DNA of 64,000 nucleotides from an uncultured Bacilli bacterium (GTDB lineage Bacteria; Bacillota_I; Bacilli_A; RF39; UBA660): contig CALVRC010000005.1 of assembly GCA_944358445.1 (NCBI GenBank), forward strand, positions 21,691-85,690, read 5' to 3'. This document shows, one piece after another, positions 51,224 through 61,216 of this stretch (position 1 is the stretch's first letter; each line of letters opens with the position of its first letter). The notes under the pieces are model-generated. The model was not told the origin of the DNA, ran no database searches, and was given only the letters and a program-made list of their open reading frames with translations. Position numbers and translations under genes: made by a program.

Positions 51224-53452
51224 ATGGAAGCATGGAAAGATTTTAAAGAAGGAAAATGGATGCACGAAATTAATGTTAGTGATTTCATTAAATCTAATTA
51301 TACAAAATATGATGGTGATGAGACATTTTTAAAAGGCACTACTAAAAAGACAGATAGTGTTTGGGGAAAATGTTCTGAACTGTTAAAAGAGGAATTGAAA
51401 AAGCATGTTTTAGATATCGATGTAGATCATATGAGTGGTATTAATGCTTTTGAACCAGGATATATAAATGAAGATGATGATGTAATTGTTGGTCTTCAAA
51501 CAGATGCACCACTTAAGAGAATGGTTAACCCTTATGGTGGTATTAGAATGGTTTATCAAGAATTGGATGCTTATGGCTATAAATTAAATGAGGCTGTTGA
51601 TAAGTATTTTAATGAATATAGAAAGACTCATAATCAAGGTGTATTTGATGCTTATACAGGAGAAATTAGAAAAGCTAGACATAATGGTTTGCTTACTGGT
51701 TTGCCTGATGCTTATGGTAGAGGAAGAATAATTGGTGACTATAGAAGAGTAGCTTTATATGGTATTGATTATTTGATGGAACAAAAGAAAAATGAATGGG
51801 ATAATAAGTTACTTGGTCCAATGACTGATGAATTAATTAGACTTAGAGAAGAAGTTTCAATGCAATATAAAGCTTTGGATGAAATTAAGAAAATGGCTTT
51901 AAGATATGGATTTGATATATCTAAACCAGCAACTAATTCTAAAGAAGCTGTACAATGGACTTATTTTGGATATTTAGCTTCAGTTAAGGAAAACAATGGT
52001 GCAGCTATGAGTTTAGGCCGTGTTGATGCGTTTTTCGATATTTATTTCGAAAGAGATTTAAAATCAGGATTAATTACAGAAGAAGAGGTTCAAGAGTTAA
52101 TCGATCAATTTGTTATTAAACTTAGACTTGTTAGACATTTAAGAACTCCTGATTATGATGAGTTATTCTCTGGAGATCCAACTTGGGTAACTTGCTCTAT
52201 TGGCGGTATTACCAATGAGGGCGAAAGTATGGTTACGAAAACAAGCTTTAGAATTTTAAATACTTTGACTAATTTGGATACTTCACCAGAACCTAATATG
52301 ACAGTGCTTTGGTCAACTAAATTACCTGAGACATTTAAGAGGTACTGCGCTAAAATGAGTATTAAAACAGACGCTATTCAATATGAAAATGATGATGTTA
52401 TGAGACCTATTTATGGTGATGATTATGCGATTGCGTGCTGCGTATCAGCTATGCGCGAAGGTAAAGATATGCAGTTCTTTGGAGCTAGATGTAATTTAGC
52501 TAAATCACTTTTATATGCGATTAATGGTGGTGTTGATGAGAGAACTGGAGAACTTGCTGTCGAAGGTTTTGAAAAAATGACTGATGAGGTGTTAGATTAC
52601 GATAAGGTAAAAGATGCTTACTTTAAGATGATCGAGAAAGTTGCTGATATTTATTCTAATGCGATGAATATTATTCATTACATGCATGATAAATATGCTT
52701 ATGAAGCTGGACAAATGGCTTTACACGATACTGATGTTAATAGACTAATGGCATATGGTGTGGCTGGTCTTTCTGTCGCAACTGATTCACTTTCAGCTAT
52801 TAAGTATGCGAAAGTAAAACCAATTAGAAATGAAAATGGAATTGCGGTAGATTTTGAGATAGATGGTGACTATCCTAAATACGGTAATGATGATGATAGA
52901 GTAGATAATATTGCGAAAGAAATATTAGATAAGATGTTTAAGGAACTTTCTAAACATAAATGTTATAGAAATGCACATCCTACTTTATCAGTATTAACTA
53001 TTACTTCTAATGTAGTTTATGGTGAGAAGACAGGTACTACACCTGATGGCAGAAAAGCAGGTGAGCCTTTCGCACCAGGAGCTAACCCAATGCATGGAAG
53101 AGATAGTAGTGGAGCTATCGCATCACTTAATTCAGTGGCTAAACTTGATTATGCGAATTGCTGCCGTGATGGTATTTCTAATACATTTAGTATTGTTCCA
53201 TCTTCTTTAGGACACTCTGAAGAAGAGAGAGTAGAGAATTTAGTTTCTTTACTTGACGGTTATTTTGTTCAAGGGGCTCATCATTTGAATGTTAATGTTT
53301 TGAATAGAGAGATGTTAATTGAGGCGATGAATGATCCTGATAAATATCCACTTCTTACAATTAGAGTATCTGGTTATGCTGTTAGATTTAATAGACTTAC
53401 TAGAAAACAACAAGAAGAAGTTATAGCGAGAACATTCCATGAAAAAATGTAG
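51224..53452 (+). CDS. pflB: Formate C-acetyltransferase (pyruvate formate-lyase)
   Basis: Glycyl-radical enzyme that splits pyruvate with CoA into acetyl-CoA and formate without oxygen. Active-site Cys405-Cys406 (AIACCVSAM) and the C-terminal radical site RVSGYAVRF (Gly717) are present, with [17 protein letters not shown] and [22 protein letters not shown] typical of true PFL rather than glycerol dehydratase. Length 742 is normal. The pflA start overlaps its 3' end by 14 bp. Confidence 0.97.
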   Translation: MEAWKDFKEGKWMHEINVSDFIKSNYTKYDGDETFLKGTTKKTDSVWGKCSELLKEELKKHVLDIDVDHMSGINAFEPGYINEDDDVIVGLQTDAPLKRMVNPYGGIRMVYQELDAYGYKLNEAVDKYFNEYRKTHNQGVFDAYTGEIRKARHNGLLTGLPDAYGRGRIIGDYRRVALYGIDYLMEQKKNEWDNKLLGPMTDELIRLREEVSMQYKALDEIKKMALRYGFDISKPATNSKEAVQWTYFGYLASVKENNGAAMSLGRVDAFFDIYFERDLKSGLITEEEVQELIDQFVIKLRLVRHLRTPDYDELFSGDPTWVTCSIGGITNEGESMVTKTSFRILNTLTNLDTSPEPNMTVLWSTKLPETFKRYCAKMSIKTDAIQYENDDVMRPIYGDDYAIACCVSAMREGKDMQFFGARCNLAKSLLYAINGGVDERTGELAVEGFEKMTDEVLDYDKVKDAYFKMIEKVADIYSNAMNIIHYMHDKYAYEAGQMALHDTDVNRLMAYGVAGLSVATDSLSAIKYAKVKPIRNENGIAVDFEIDGDYPKYGNDDDRVDNIAKEILDKMFKELSKHKCYRNAHPTLSVLTITSNVVYGEKTGTTPDGRKAGEPFAPGANPMHGRDSSGAIASLNSVAKLDYANCCRDGISNTFSIVPSSLGHSEEERVENLVSLLDGYFVQGAHHLNVNVLNREMLIEAMNDPDKYPLLTIRVSGYAVRFNRLTRKQQEEVIARTFHEKM

Positions 53453-54173
53453 TGGTTCAGTTGATTCGATTGAGACAATGGGCTTAGTTGATGGTCCAGG
53501 TATTAGAACGGTTGTGTTTTTGACTGGATGTAAGCTCAGATGTTTGTATTGTCATAATCCAGAAATGTGGACTAGAGGTAAGGATAATTACACTCCAGAG
53601 GAGTTAGTTCAGCGAATTATTCGTAATAAACCTTATTTTGGTAAAAAAGGTGGAGTAACTTTCTCTGGTGGTGAACCACTTTTACAAATAGATTTTTTAG
53701 TAGAATGCTGTAAATTACTTAAAGAAGAAGGAATTAATATTGCTTTAGATACAGCTGGCGCTGGTCTAGGTGATTATAAGGAAATTCTTGATTTAGTGGA
53801 TTTAGTTATATTAGATGTTAAATATACTGATGGTAACGGCTATGAGAAGTTAACTGGTTATAACATGCTTGAAAGTGAAAGATTTATTCGTGATTTAAAT
53901 AAAAGTGGTAAGGATGTATGGATTCGTCAGGTTGTTGTACCTGGAATGATGGACACTGAAGAATATATTAATAGTTTAGCTAAATATATTTTAAAGATTA
54001 AAAATGTTAAAAAAATAGAATTTTTACCATTTCACCATTTAGGTTTTTCTAAATATGATGAACTTAATTATTTAAATCCTTTAGAAGGAACTCCTGAGAT
54101 GGATAAAGATAAATGTGATGAGTTATACGAAAAATTTATAAATAAGTATAAGGAATTAAAGGAGAATATATGA
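53439..54173 (+). CDS. pflA: Pyruvate formate-lyase activating enzyme
   Basis: Radical SAM enzyme that installs the glycyl radical on PflB. Cluster motif CKLRCLYC (Cys31, 35, 38) and GGEPLLQ, with [15 protein letters not shown] and [15 protein letters not shown] following the PflA pattern. At 244 residues it is the short form without an extra ferredoxin insert. It starts inside the end of pflB and so relies on coupled translation; the stop overlaps the next ATG (ATGA). Confidence 0.95.
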   Translation: MKKCSGSVDSIETMGLVDGPGIRTVVFLTGCKLRCLYCHNPEMWTRGKDNYTPEELVQRIIRNKPYFGKKGGVTFSGGEPLLQIDFLVECCKLLKEEGINIALDTAGAGLGDYKEILDLVDLVILDVKYTDGNGYEKLTGYNMLESERFIRDLNKSGKDVWIRQVVVPGMMDTEEYINSLAKYILKIKNVKKIEFLPFHHLGFSKYDELNYLNPLEGTPEMDKDKCDELYEKFINKYKELKENI

Positions 54174-54508
54174 CATTTATATGGTATTCCAAATGTTCAA
54201 CATGTCAGAAGGCTAGGAAATGGCTTGATGAAAACGGAATAGAATATATTTTAAGAGATATAGTTCTAGAGACTCCAACTGAAGAAGAACTTAATAAATG
54301 GATAAAAGAAAGTGGTTTAGATATTAAGAAGTTTTTTAATACTTCTGGTATGAAGTATAGGGAACTTGGTTTAAAGGATAAACTCGATAGCATGAGTTTT
54401 GATGAAAAAGTTAAGTTACTTTCTAGTGATGGTATGCTTATAAAGAGACCGCTTATCATTGGTGATAAAATTATTTTAGGTTTTAAAAATTATGATAGTT
54501 TAAAATAG
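54170..54508 (+). CDS. Spx/ArsC-family protein
   Basis: A 112-residue thioredoxin-fold protein with CSTC at 9-12, RDIVLETPTEEEL, FNTSGMKYRELGL and a C-terminal LIKRPLIIGDKIILGF. This is the YffB/Spx/MgsR branch of the arsenate-reductase family. It lacks the distinctive RPB/Spx RNA-polymerase contact that I could confirm by eye, so it may be either a regulator or a reductase. Coupled to pflA, suggesting a link to redox or oxygen stress. Confidence 0.8.
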   Translation: MTFIWYSKCSTCQKARKWLDENGIEYILRDIVLETPTEEELNKWIKESGLDIKKFFNTSGMKYRELGLKDKLDSMSFDEKVKLLSSDGMLIKRPLIIGDKIILGFKNYDSLK

Positions 54509-54530
54509 GCTTATTTTTAGTCTATTTTTT
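54502..54530 (+). terminator. Terminator of the pflB operon
   Basis: AAATAGGCT / AGTCTATTT stem (one G-T pair) followed by six T, overlapping the spx-like stop codon. Confidence 0.78.
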
Positions 54531-54940
54531 CCATATTAATGTTTATATTTTTTATGAGTTCCGCATGTTCAAGAAATCCAAGTATTTATAGTATTTATGT
54601 TATTTACGTAATTACTGGTATTTCTAGGCTTTGTGGCACAGGTAATAAAAATATTTGTGGTATTTATAGTACTATGATTACTATTTATTTCTTGTAATTT
54701 GGAAACAAAATGGAAACATTGTGTGCATCCGTTTACGTAATCTATTATAGCACATTTTATTTAAAATCACTTCATATTTAATTTTCTTATAATTGTTAGT
54801 TGAAAAAACATCACATAAATATTTTACTACGTTTTCAACATTTATATTTGTATCACATAAAAATATACTTGGTATGCCATGTATATTAGTAATATTCTTT
54901 TTTATTAAAAAGTTATAAAAAAGAAGAAGTAATATTCTTC
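54531..54940. other. Gene-poor boundary region of the mobile zone
   Basis: No convincing gene. Near 54700 the direct repeat GGAAACAAAAT-GGAAACATTGT is visible, like the short repeats often found at integrase-side element ends. A minus-strand frame from a TTG at 54944 to 54681 encodes 87 residues (IHGIPSIFLCDTN...), overlaps the MazG fragment's stop and may be a decayed gene; I cannot identify it. Confidence 0.4.
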
Positions 54941-55210
54941 TCAATCACTTACTCTAATATTTGTACCATCAACATTTTTATATACACGTTTCTCGTTTTT
55001 AGAAACTTTTTTCATGATTTCATCTTCTAAATCAAAGCCTAACATTTCAGATAAGCCAAGCAAATAAATTGCAATGTCAGCTAATTCTTCATTTAGATCA
55101 TCTTTTTTCTTTCTGTAAGCACCAAAGGCTTCTGCTACTTCCCCATATAAAAAGCAAAACTCTTTTTCTACATTTGTAGTATTAAATCCTCTAATGTAAT
55201 AATACCAGCA
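54941..55210 (-). pseudogene. MazG-like nucleotide pyrophosphohydrolase fragment
   Basis: Reading the minus strand gives GFNTTNVEKEFCFLYGEVAEAF...LNEELADIAIYLLGLSEML...NEKRVY, a clear MazG/all-alpha NTP-pyrophosphatase pattern with its E-x-x-E and E-x-x-D metal motifs. The frame is closed upstream by a stop at about 55211-55213 and has no ATG, GTG or TTG before the conserved part, so the first ~20 residues are missing. Probably inactive, unless an ATT start is used. Confidence 0.7.
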
Positions 55211-55319
55211 CTAACACCAATAAACTTTGACAAGCCTTTATGGGCTAATATCATTATAGCTGGTGGGTTTATTTGGTTAATGATTTATGTTGAAATATAT
55301 GACAGGACGGTAGGATTAG

Positions 55320-55553
55320 ATGATTAGTTATTATGAGTTATTAGGATTGCTTAAGGATAGCAAGCAGCCAAAAGAAGTAAAATTACATTTGAAATATGAC
55401 TCGGCAGTGTATATATATAATAATGATAATGGTAGTTATTTGTTAAAAAATAGATTTGATGAGGACAATCAAAGTATATTTATGTATCTAAGAGACTGCC
55501 TGTTGGACAATGATAGTTTCGATAAGTGTATAGAAATTATTGAGAATGAATGA
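55320..55553 (+). CDS. Small phage-like protein of unknown function
   Basis: A 77-residue soluble protein: MISYYELLGLLKDSKQPKEV, a short beta part with VYIYNNDNGSYLL, and an acidic C-terminus. The short length and style resemble prophage accessory proteins, but I cannot name a family. TTGACA near 55229 followed by AT-rich sequence may be its promoter. It heads a run of four same-strand genes. Confidence 0.5.
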   Translation: MISYYELLGLLKDSKQPKEVKLHLKYDSAVYIYNNDNGSYLLKNRFDEDNQSIFMYLRDCLLDNDSFDKCIEIIENE

Positions 55554-55584
55554 TATAATTGTATTGAGAGGAGTATGAGTTAAT

Positions 55585-55992
55585 ATGATTGAAGTAATAA
55601 AATTACAAGTTGGTCACTATAAGACACCTTATAAATATGAATGGTGTTCAGGTCCGTTACTGGATAAACTTTATTCAATCAAAATTGATTTTGCAAATAA
55701 TTTTGACAAATGTATAAAGTATATTACATTTTGTATTGTGCCTTTTGATAGAGTTTATGAACCTTTTAAATGTACTTTACATTATGGAGGCAATCAAATA
55801 GCTAAGTTAAAATATATTGGCCCTATTGGTCCAGACGAACTTGTAACAGATGTTGTTTTTGAAAATGTTTTTGAAACGGAAGCCTTAGGAGATGTACTTC
55901 TTAAAAAAATAGAAATTATTTTTATGGATGACAGTGAAGAAGAGATTTATGTTGATATGTTTATGAGTAAAATAAATGAGAGGAGTGTTTAA
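55585..55992 (+). CDS. Unknown protein with a beta-sandwich-like pattern
   Basis: 135 residues, preceded by GAGAGGAG. The second half, IGPIGPDELVTDVVFENVFET...LLKKIEIIFMDDSEEEIYVD, has the order seen in DUF5780-like beta domains (G-P-I-x-P ... W-x-N ... I-x-I-x-Y-x-D-G), but the match is loose. Its end overlaps the ribosome binding site of the next gene. Confidence 0.5.
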   Translation: MIEVIKLQVGHYKTPYKYEWCSGPLLDKLYSIKIDFANNFDKCIKYITFCIVPFDRVYEPFKCTLHYGGNQIAKLKYIGPIGPDELVTDVVFENVFETEALGDVLLKKIEIIFMDDSEEEIYVDMFMSKINERSV

Positions 55993-55993
55993 A

Positions 55994-56509
55994 ATGTTAC
56001 CAGATAATTTTGAAAATGAACATAAAAAAAGAATAGAAAAATTAAAAAATACCTTAGAAAGTTGTAATAATACAATAAAAGATTTAAAACACGAATATGA
56101 AAAAATAGATATGGTTAATTTGGCAATAAAAGCTATCAATGCGTATGTAGAGCCTTACCAAGAACTATTAACCAATAATACTAAATTTGCTAATATATTA
56201 TACTCTAAAGTTAACCAATACTATGAGGATATAAGCCAACTCGATAAAGGCTCATCTATTTTAAATGAATGTGATCAGACCTTAGATTATTTAATAAATA
56301 CTAAAAAGATGTTTGAGGCTTATAAGAATATTATTGATAATATTCTAAAAAGTCTTACAATGGACTTTAATAGCGATGAACAAAGAATAGAAAATTATGA
56401 GGATTTAGACCAAGATGAATTGTTTGAGACTTTGGACGGAGTAGCTTCTTCTTTAATTGATTTTAATGAGTTACACCCACTTATAGCTAAAAAGTTAGGT
56501 TGGATTTAA
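55994..56509 (+). CDS. Unknown coiled-coil protein
   Basis: 171 residues, almost wholly helical: residues ~8-45 and ~85-125 have heptad-like spacing (KRIEKLKNTLESCNNTIKDL). The C-terminus LHPLIAKKLGWI is hydrophobic. ATG 55994 follows AGGAGTG at 55981-55987. Context suggests co-expression with its neighbours, perhaps as a structural partner; no family recognised. Confidence 0.5.
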   Translation: MLPDNFENEHKKRIEKLKNTLESCNNTIKDLKHEYEKIDMVNLAIKAINAYVEPYQELLTNNTKFANILYSKVNQYYEDISQLDKGSSILNECDQTLDYLINTKKMFEAYKNIIDNILKSLTMDFNSDEQRIENYEDLDQDELFETLDGVASSLIDFNELHPLIAKKLGWI

Positions 56510-56510
56510 T

Positions 56511-57065
56511 ATGGATGAATATGATAGAATCTTAACTATTGAGCATGAAGATGGAAGAATAGATGTTCTTCATTTAGCACCAGGAGACGAAGTAAGTATA
56601 GAAAGTATTTCCAAAACAGATAAAGTTAAAAGCAGTTGCTATATTGAACAACAAGAATATAATGATTATACAACTTCTTTATATAAAATAGATTATGAAA
56701 ATGAAAATGAGTTTAGGAAGTTGGAGCGTGGCTTAAAAAAGTATCATATGGCAGCTTACAAAGAGTATTATTTCACATACAGACCAAAACTACAGGCTGG
56801 AGACTTTAGCGATGCCGTGCTCAATGGAGATGTGTATGAGATAGCATTAAAAACAGACAGAATATTTAAAAAGGTACACGGACAATGTAAGCTAATCTTT
56901 AAAGTAAAGGACTATAAGGTTATTTTACTTGATATAACACCAAGAAAGATGCTTTTAGAAGGACATAATCCAGAGTTGTGTACATATAAAGGAATATTTG
57001 TTAGCAGAGATAATATAGATAAGAATATATTTAAAATTAATTTGTTAAATCTTCGTGGACATTAA
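56511..57065 (+). CDS. Unknown protein, last gene of the four-gene cassette
   Basis: 184 residues. An N-terminal beta part (ILTIEHEDGRIDVLHLAPGDEVSIESI) is followed by a mixed domain with YHMAAYKEYYFTYRPKLQAGDF and KLIFKVKDYKVILLDITPRK. No catalytic motif is evident. The start lies one base after the previous stop, so translation is coupled. The gene ends right at the putative left end of the ISL3-type element. Confidence 0.5.
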   Translation: MDEYDRILTIEHEDGRIDVLHLAPGDEVSIESISKTDKVKSSCYIEQQEYNDYTTSLYKIDYENENEFRKLERGLKKYHMAAYKEYYFTYRPKLQAGDFSDAVLNGDVYEIALKTDRIFKKVHGQCKLIFKVKDYKVILLDITPRKMLLEGHNPELCTYKGIFVSRDNIDKNIFKINLLNLRGH

Positions 57066-57103
57066 TTTGATACAAGTAACTGTGAATGGAAGGATGATGA
57101 AAA

Positions 57104-58794
57104 TCATCCTTTTATCATGCCAGAAATAAGAAATACTCTAGCTACAAAATGATCATATTTTCTATAACCAAAAGCAATTCTTTTAATGCATTTAATAAGA
57201 TTGTTCTTTCCTTCAATAACCCCATTATTAATATCATATTTAAAGGAATTTTCAATATATTTTATGTTATCTTTGTATAGTTTAATAACTTTATTCATTT
57301 TATTAGATATATTATTATTTTTATGAGAAATAATATTTTTAAATTTATTGAAATCTTTATCTTTAATAGAATTAATTAAACCTTGATAACATTCATAAGT
57401 GGCTTTTAAAGTACTATCAGTATTAATTAAGTAAGAAACAATATCTTTTTGAGACACCTCTTTTTTGAAATGGTTATCATACTTTTTTATATCTGATAAA
57501 TCATTTTCATTTTTAACTATTAGCTTCCAAAAATTTTTAAGTTTATTATAATTAGGGTTTGATTTATAACAAAGTTTAACTCTAGTCATATTTAAAGCAT
57601 TGTAGGCTTGAATAACAATATGAAATCTATCAATAACAATATTAGCTTTTTTAAATAATTTTTTAGCTAAATAAATATATCCAGAATAAAAATCGGTAGA
57701 AATCAATTTCACTTTATCTCTTTGTTTTTTAGAATATCTTCTAAAATATTTTTCTAAATCTCTAGATTTTCTAGAATCATTAATATCAAAAATATTACCA
57801 GTTTTATTATCAACAATCATAAAGGCCATTTTACCTTTAGTATCATTTGTAGCTTTAAATTCATCCCAGTTCATGGAAGTGGGTAAGTATTCATGTCTTA
57901 ATACTGTGTGAGAAGATATTTCATTAAGTTTTCTATCAATTTTAGAAACAGAAACATCTAGTCTTTTGGCAATGTCTTTTTCACTTTGTTTTGTCATTAA
58001 TTCTAGATTGATTTGAAGTTCGGTATTATTGGAGATATTTTTATTTCTATCAACAACATTAGTTTCGGCAATAAAAGTGTTTTCACAATGTTTACAGAAA
58101 AATCTTTGTTTATGAAGGATTAGTAAAGATAATTCATTAGAAATTTTAGGTATTTTAATTTTACAATTTTTTCTAAAACCCCATTTAATTATATCGGCGG
58201 TAGACTCATTTATAGTACCACAACAAGGACAATGAGATGGATTATAAGTTAAAATACCTTCAATAAGTTTATATTTCTTATTTTTTATAATTTTTTCTTG
58301 AATATTATTTAAAATATACGTGAATTTTTAGACTAAATGCAGGTTTATGAAGAAACATTTAATTTACAAGACTTATTGCTACTTTGGAATATAAAAACGG
58401 AAATAAGTCTTTTAATTTCGCCTAATATTAGCTAGTATTACTTAAATTTTTGCATGACAAAATTAAGGAGGTTATTTCCGTTTTTCATACTAATTTCTGT
58501 TTTTTTAATATTATTAAAGCAATTGAATAATCATAGGATGTATATATTTATAGATAACAAACAAAGCCAGCTTTGTTTGTATTAAGTATTATAATCAATA
58601 AAATGTAAAAATCAAGGGTTTTATAAACTCACTGTCGTTCACCCTTGATTTTACATTTTATTGTACTATATTCAAACTTATTTCAGCTTTTTGCCATAAA
58701 ACGGAATTTCAAATAAAAATCTACGATTATTTAAAATATAGATATTAGGGTCTTTAATATTTAACAAATTTAGTATATAATCATTATTAGACAT
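57104..58794 (-). pseudogene. ISL3-family transposase, split by an insertion
   Basis: Intact C-terminal part (57104 to 58318): zinc-finger region HCPCCG...FFCKHC, HTH-like KDIAKRLDVSVSKIDRKL, then the DDE_Tnp_ISL3 domain with VDNKTG, STDFYSGYI, DRFHIVIQAYNAL and GVIEGKNNLIKCIKRIAFGYR. The N-terminal 23 codons (MSNNDYILNLLNIKDPNIYI...) lie at 58794-58726. The two parts are separated by 407 bp flanked by a 15-bp direct repeat. Deleting the insert plus one repeat restores a continuous 422-residue frame. As it stands, the gene is probably inactive. Confidence 0.8.
58304..58740. mobile_element. 407-bp non-coding insertion with 15-bp target duplication
   Basis: ATTATTTAAAATATA occurs at 58304-58318 and 58726-58740, bracketing 58319-58725. 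The insert's ends are imperfect inverted repeats (CGT..ATTTTTA...TTTATG on both, about 22 of 31 matching). Inside are a ~23-bp stem-loop (58596-58619 with 58641-58663), a perfect 11-bp palindrome around 58557-58580 and a 14-bp inverted repeat AAAAACGGAAATAA (58393, 58472). No open frame of note. Looks like a MITE-type element. Confidence 0.7.
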
Positions 58795-58925
58795 GTAATC
58801 ACAACCTTTCAATGTTTTAAACCAATTACATTGTATCAGATTGCATGTCTTTTTTATGTTAAAATAGTGTCAGTGATTTTTATTCACCAACACTATTTAT
58901 AATACAACCAAATCAATTACAAGAC

Positions 58926-58947
58926 AAAGACCATTAGGTCTTTTTTT
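58926..58947 (+). terminator. Rho-independent terminator
   Basis: AAAGACC-ATTA-GGTCTTT with T tail. No intact gene precedes it on the plus strand, so it is probably a relic of the mobile zone. An imperfect palindrome (AATAGTGT...ACACTATT) lies nearby at about 58865-58897. Confidence 0.7.
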
Positions 58948-58971
58948 ATGCCCTAAAACTCAATCCCATCA

Positions 58972-59379
58972 TTTTTTATTGATACATATAGTACTGAAAT
59001 TTTAGTATCATGTATTGGTAAATCATTAAATAATGATTTTATCGAATATAATTTAGAATTATTAAATAATAGTGGTTATAAATTAGATAATGTGATATTA
59101 CATTCAGATCGAGGAGGAATGTTCAAAAGTGGAATATACAATACAAAAACCGCTGAGATGAATCTAATTCCAAGTGTGTCAGCACCTTATACATGCACAC
59201 ATAATCCATGGATAGAAACTCTCAACGGTCAATTTAAGGATTTCATCAAGAACAATTATCCCAAAAATCTTGATGAATTACAAATTGTCTTAAAACAATT
59301 TGTATACTATAATAATAACATAAAAATCAAAAATAAACTAAAAACTACACCAATTAATTATCGATGTAGTCATAGTTAG
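58972..59379 (+). pseudogene. IS3-family transposase (OrfB) C-terminal remnant
   Basis: The frame is open from about 58972 and reads IDTYSTEILVSCIGKSLNNDF..., HSDRGGMF..., NPWIETLNGQFKDFI... and YYNNNIKIKNKLKTTPINY. This is the integrase-core (rve) half of an IS3-type transposase with its D, D and E residues, but the N-terminal half and OrfA are missing. Truncated by earlier rearrangement. Confidence 0.85.
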
Positions 59380-59612
59380 AACTTTTTATTTCGTGTATAA
59401 ATTTATCAAATCAGTTCTTGCCGACTTTTAAATTTGTGCACACACACCAATATCTATTTTTCCTAGGTTTTATAAGGCTTTGTAAAGGCGTTCAAAATAT
59501 TAGCACACAAACTGCACACAAATTGCACACATTTTGGTATTTTTAAGCTTTTTTTATGTCTTTTTTGCTTTTTTTACTAATGTTAAATTCTCTTAAAACC
59601 TTATTTTACGGG
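59380..59612. other. Gene-free junction with short direct repeats
   Basis: Contains three adjacent copies of an 11-base unit (GCACACAAACT, GCACACAAATT, GCACACATTTT) around 59502-59538. This resembles repeats at integrase-side ends of mobile elements. No gene seen. Confidence 0.4.
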
Positions 59613-59681
59613 CTATTTTCCACAACATTGTTTATATTTCTTGCCACTTCCACATGGACATGATTCATTACTTCCTTTTTT
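59613..59681 (-). pseudogene. SEC-C motif tail (C-terminal remnant)
   Basis: The minus strand reads SCPCGSGKKYKQCCGK followed by TAG. This is the SEC-C zinc-binding motif found at the C-terminus of SecA and several other proteins. Upstream the frame meets a stop after a few codons, right where the 33-bp repeats of the DUF4143 gene begin, so only the tail survives. Confidence 0.75.
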
Positions 59682-59692
59682 ATTTCAAAAAT

Positions 59693-59824
59693 TCTTGATT
59701 TGGTGTAAATTTTACTATATAAAAATCTTGATTTGGTGTAAATTTTACTATATAAAAATCTTGATTTGGTGTAAAAATACTGTTGTAAAATTCTCGATTT
59801 CGTGTATAATATAATTAGGAGGCA
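59693..59824 (+). promoter_or_regulatory. Four 33-bp promoter repeats of the second DUF4143 ATPase gene
   Basis: Copies of TCTTGATTTGGTGTAAATTT begin at 59693, 59726 and 59759, and a variant TCTCGATTTCGTGTATAAT at 59792, all exactly 33 bp apart. The GTAAATTTTAC part is an imperfect palindrome. The last copy contains the TATAAT -10 (59805-59810); TTGTAA at 59783 is a plausible -35. AGGAGG follows at 59817-59822. Confidence 0.85.
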
Positions 59825-59829
59825 ATATT

Positions 59830-61182
59830 ATGCGAAGAAAAATTTATGATAAGTTGGTTAAATGGAAAGATAATTCTAACGGAAAAACAGCTTTGCTGAT
59901 TGATGGAGCTAGACGTACAGGTAAAAGTTATATAGTCGAAGAGTTTGCTAAAGAAAATTATAAGAGTTACATTCTTCTTGATTTTAATAGAGTTCCAGAG
60001 GAGATAAAAAAATTATTTGATTTATATCTAGATGATTTGGACAGTTTATTTTTATATTTATCTAATTATTATAATGTTAAGTTATATGAAAGAGATAGTT
60101 TGATAATTTTTGATGAAGTGCAGTTATATCCAAGGGCAAGATCCGCAATTAAGTATTTAGTGGCAGATGGGAGATATGATTATATTGAAACTGGTTCACT
60201 TGTTTCGATAAAAGAAAATGTTAGTGATATTTTAATTCCTTCAGAAGAACAACATTTAAAGATGTATCCGATGGATTTTGAAGAATTTTTATGGGCTATG
60301 GGAAATGATAATTTGATGAATTTGATTAGAAAGTGTTTTAATGAGAAAAAAGCATTAGGAGCAGTTTTCCATAGAAAAGCAATGGATTATTTTAGACAGT
60401 ATATGATAGTTGGTGGAATGCCTCAAGCCGTGGAGGAATATGTTAATTCTAAAGATTTTAATAAGGTTGATCAAATTAAAAGAAATATTTTAGATTTGTA
60501 CCGTGATGATATTGTGAAACATGCTGGCAAGTATAGTTTGAAGGTTAGAAGTATTTTTGATGAAATACCATCACAGTTACAAAAGCACGAGAAAAAGTTT
60601 AAAATTACTTCCTTGGATAAAAATGCGAAAACAAGAGACTATGAAGATGCCTTTTTATGGCTTGATGATGCAATGATTGTTAATCAAGCATTTAATACAA
60701 CTGAACCTAGTTTAGGACTTTCTTTAAATTTAGATAGTACTTTTTATAAATGTTATATGGCTGATACTGGACTTTTAATTTCACATTCTTTCGATGAAAA
60801 TGGAATTGTATCTGAAGAAATTTATAAAAAAGTATTATTTGATAAGTTAGAATATAATGGCGGAATGATTCTTGAAAATGTAGTAGCGCAGATGTTAGTG
60901 TCTAGTGGTCATAAATTATATTTTTATTCTAATAGTTCTAGAGATAATAGTGATGATAGGATGGAGATTGATTTCCTTATTTCAAAATCTTTAATTACTA
61001 ATAGACATAATATTTCACCAATAGAAGTGAAATCTGGTAAAAATTATACTTTGACTTCTTTAAATAAATTTATAAAAAAATATAATAATTATTTAGATAT
61101 GCCTTATGTAATTCATACTGGTGATTATAAGGAAGATAATGGAATAATATATTTGCCAGTTTATATGACCATTCTTTTGTAA
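59830..61182 (+). CDS. DUF4143-type AAA ATPase (second of two)
   Basis: Walker A GARRTGKS (26-33), Walker B LIIFDEVQ, the GGMPQAVEEYV core motif and a C-terminal MEIDFLISKSL...ISPIEVKSGK nuclease-like D...E.K arrangement. Same family as the gene at 37219-38520 but only distantly similar, so not a recent duplicate. AGGAGG fixes the start. The promoter is embedded in 33-bp repeats that suggest binding by itself or a dedicated factor. Confidence 0.84.
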   Translation: MRRKIYDKLVKWKDNSNGKTALLIDGARRTGKSYIVEEFAKENYKSYILLDFNRVPEEIKKLFDLYLDDLDSLFLYLSNYYNVKLYERDSLIIFDEVQLYPRARSAIKYLVADGRYDYIETGSLVSIKENVSDILIPSEEQHLKMYPMDFEEFLWAMGNDNLMNLIRKCFNEKKALGAVFHRKAMDYFRQYMIVGGMPQAVEEYVNSKDFNKVDQIKRNILDLYRDDIVKHAGKYSLKVRSIFDEIPSQLQKHEKKFKITSLDKNAKTRDYEDAFLWLDDAMIVNQAFNTTEPSLGLSLNLDSTFYKCYMADTGLLISHSFDENGIVSEEIYKKVLFDKLEYNGGMILENVVAQMLVSSGHKLYFYSNSSRDNSDDRMEIDFLISKSLITNRHNISPIEVKSGKNYTLTSLNKFIKKYNNYLDMPYVIHTGDYKEDNGIIYLPVYMTILL

Positions 61183-61216
61183 TTTGCAATAATATCACCT
61201 TAAAGTAGGAAATTTT

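Larger units (their letters stand above)
57068..58838 (-). mobile_element. ISL3-family insertion sequence, itself interrupted
   Basis: Candidate terminal inverted repeats are TGATACAAGTAACTG at 57068 and, on the other strand, TGATACAATGTAATTG ending at 58838. Between them is a single transposase gene interrupted by a 407-bp insertion. No matching 8-bp target duplication was found at the outer ends, so the exact boundaries are uncertain. Confidence 0.5.

Noticed and set aside
59693..59824. Short CRISPR array or replication iterons
   Set aside because: Direct repeats without spacers that lead into a promoter; no cas or replication gene nearby.
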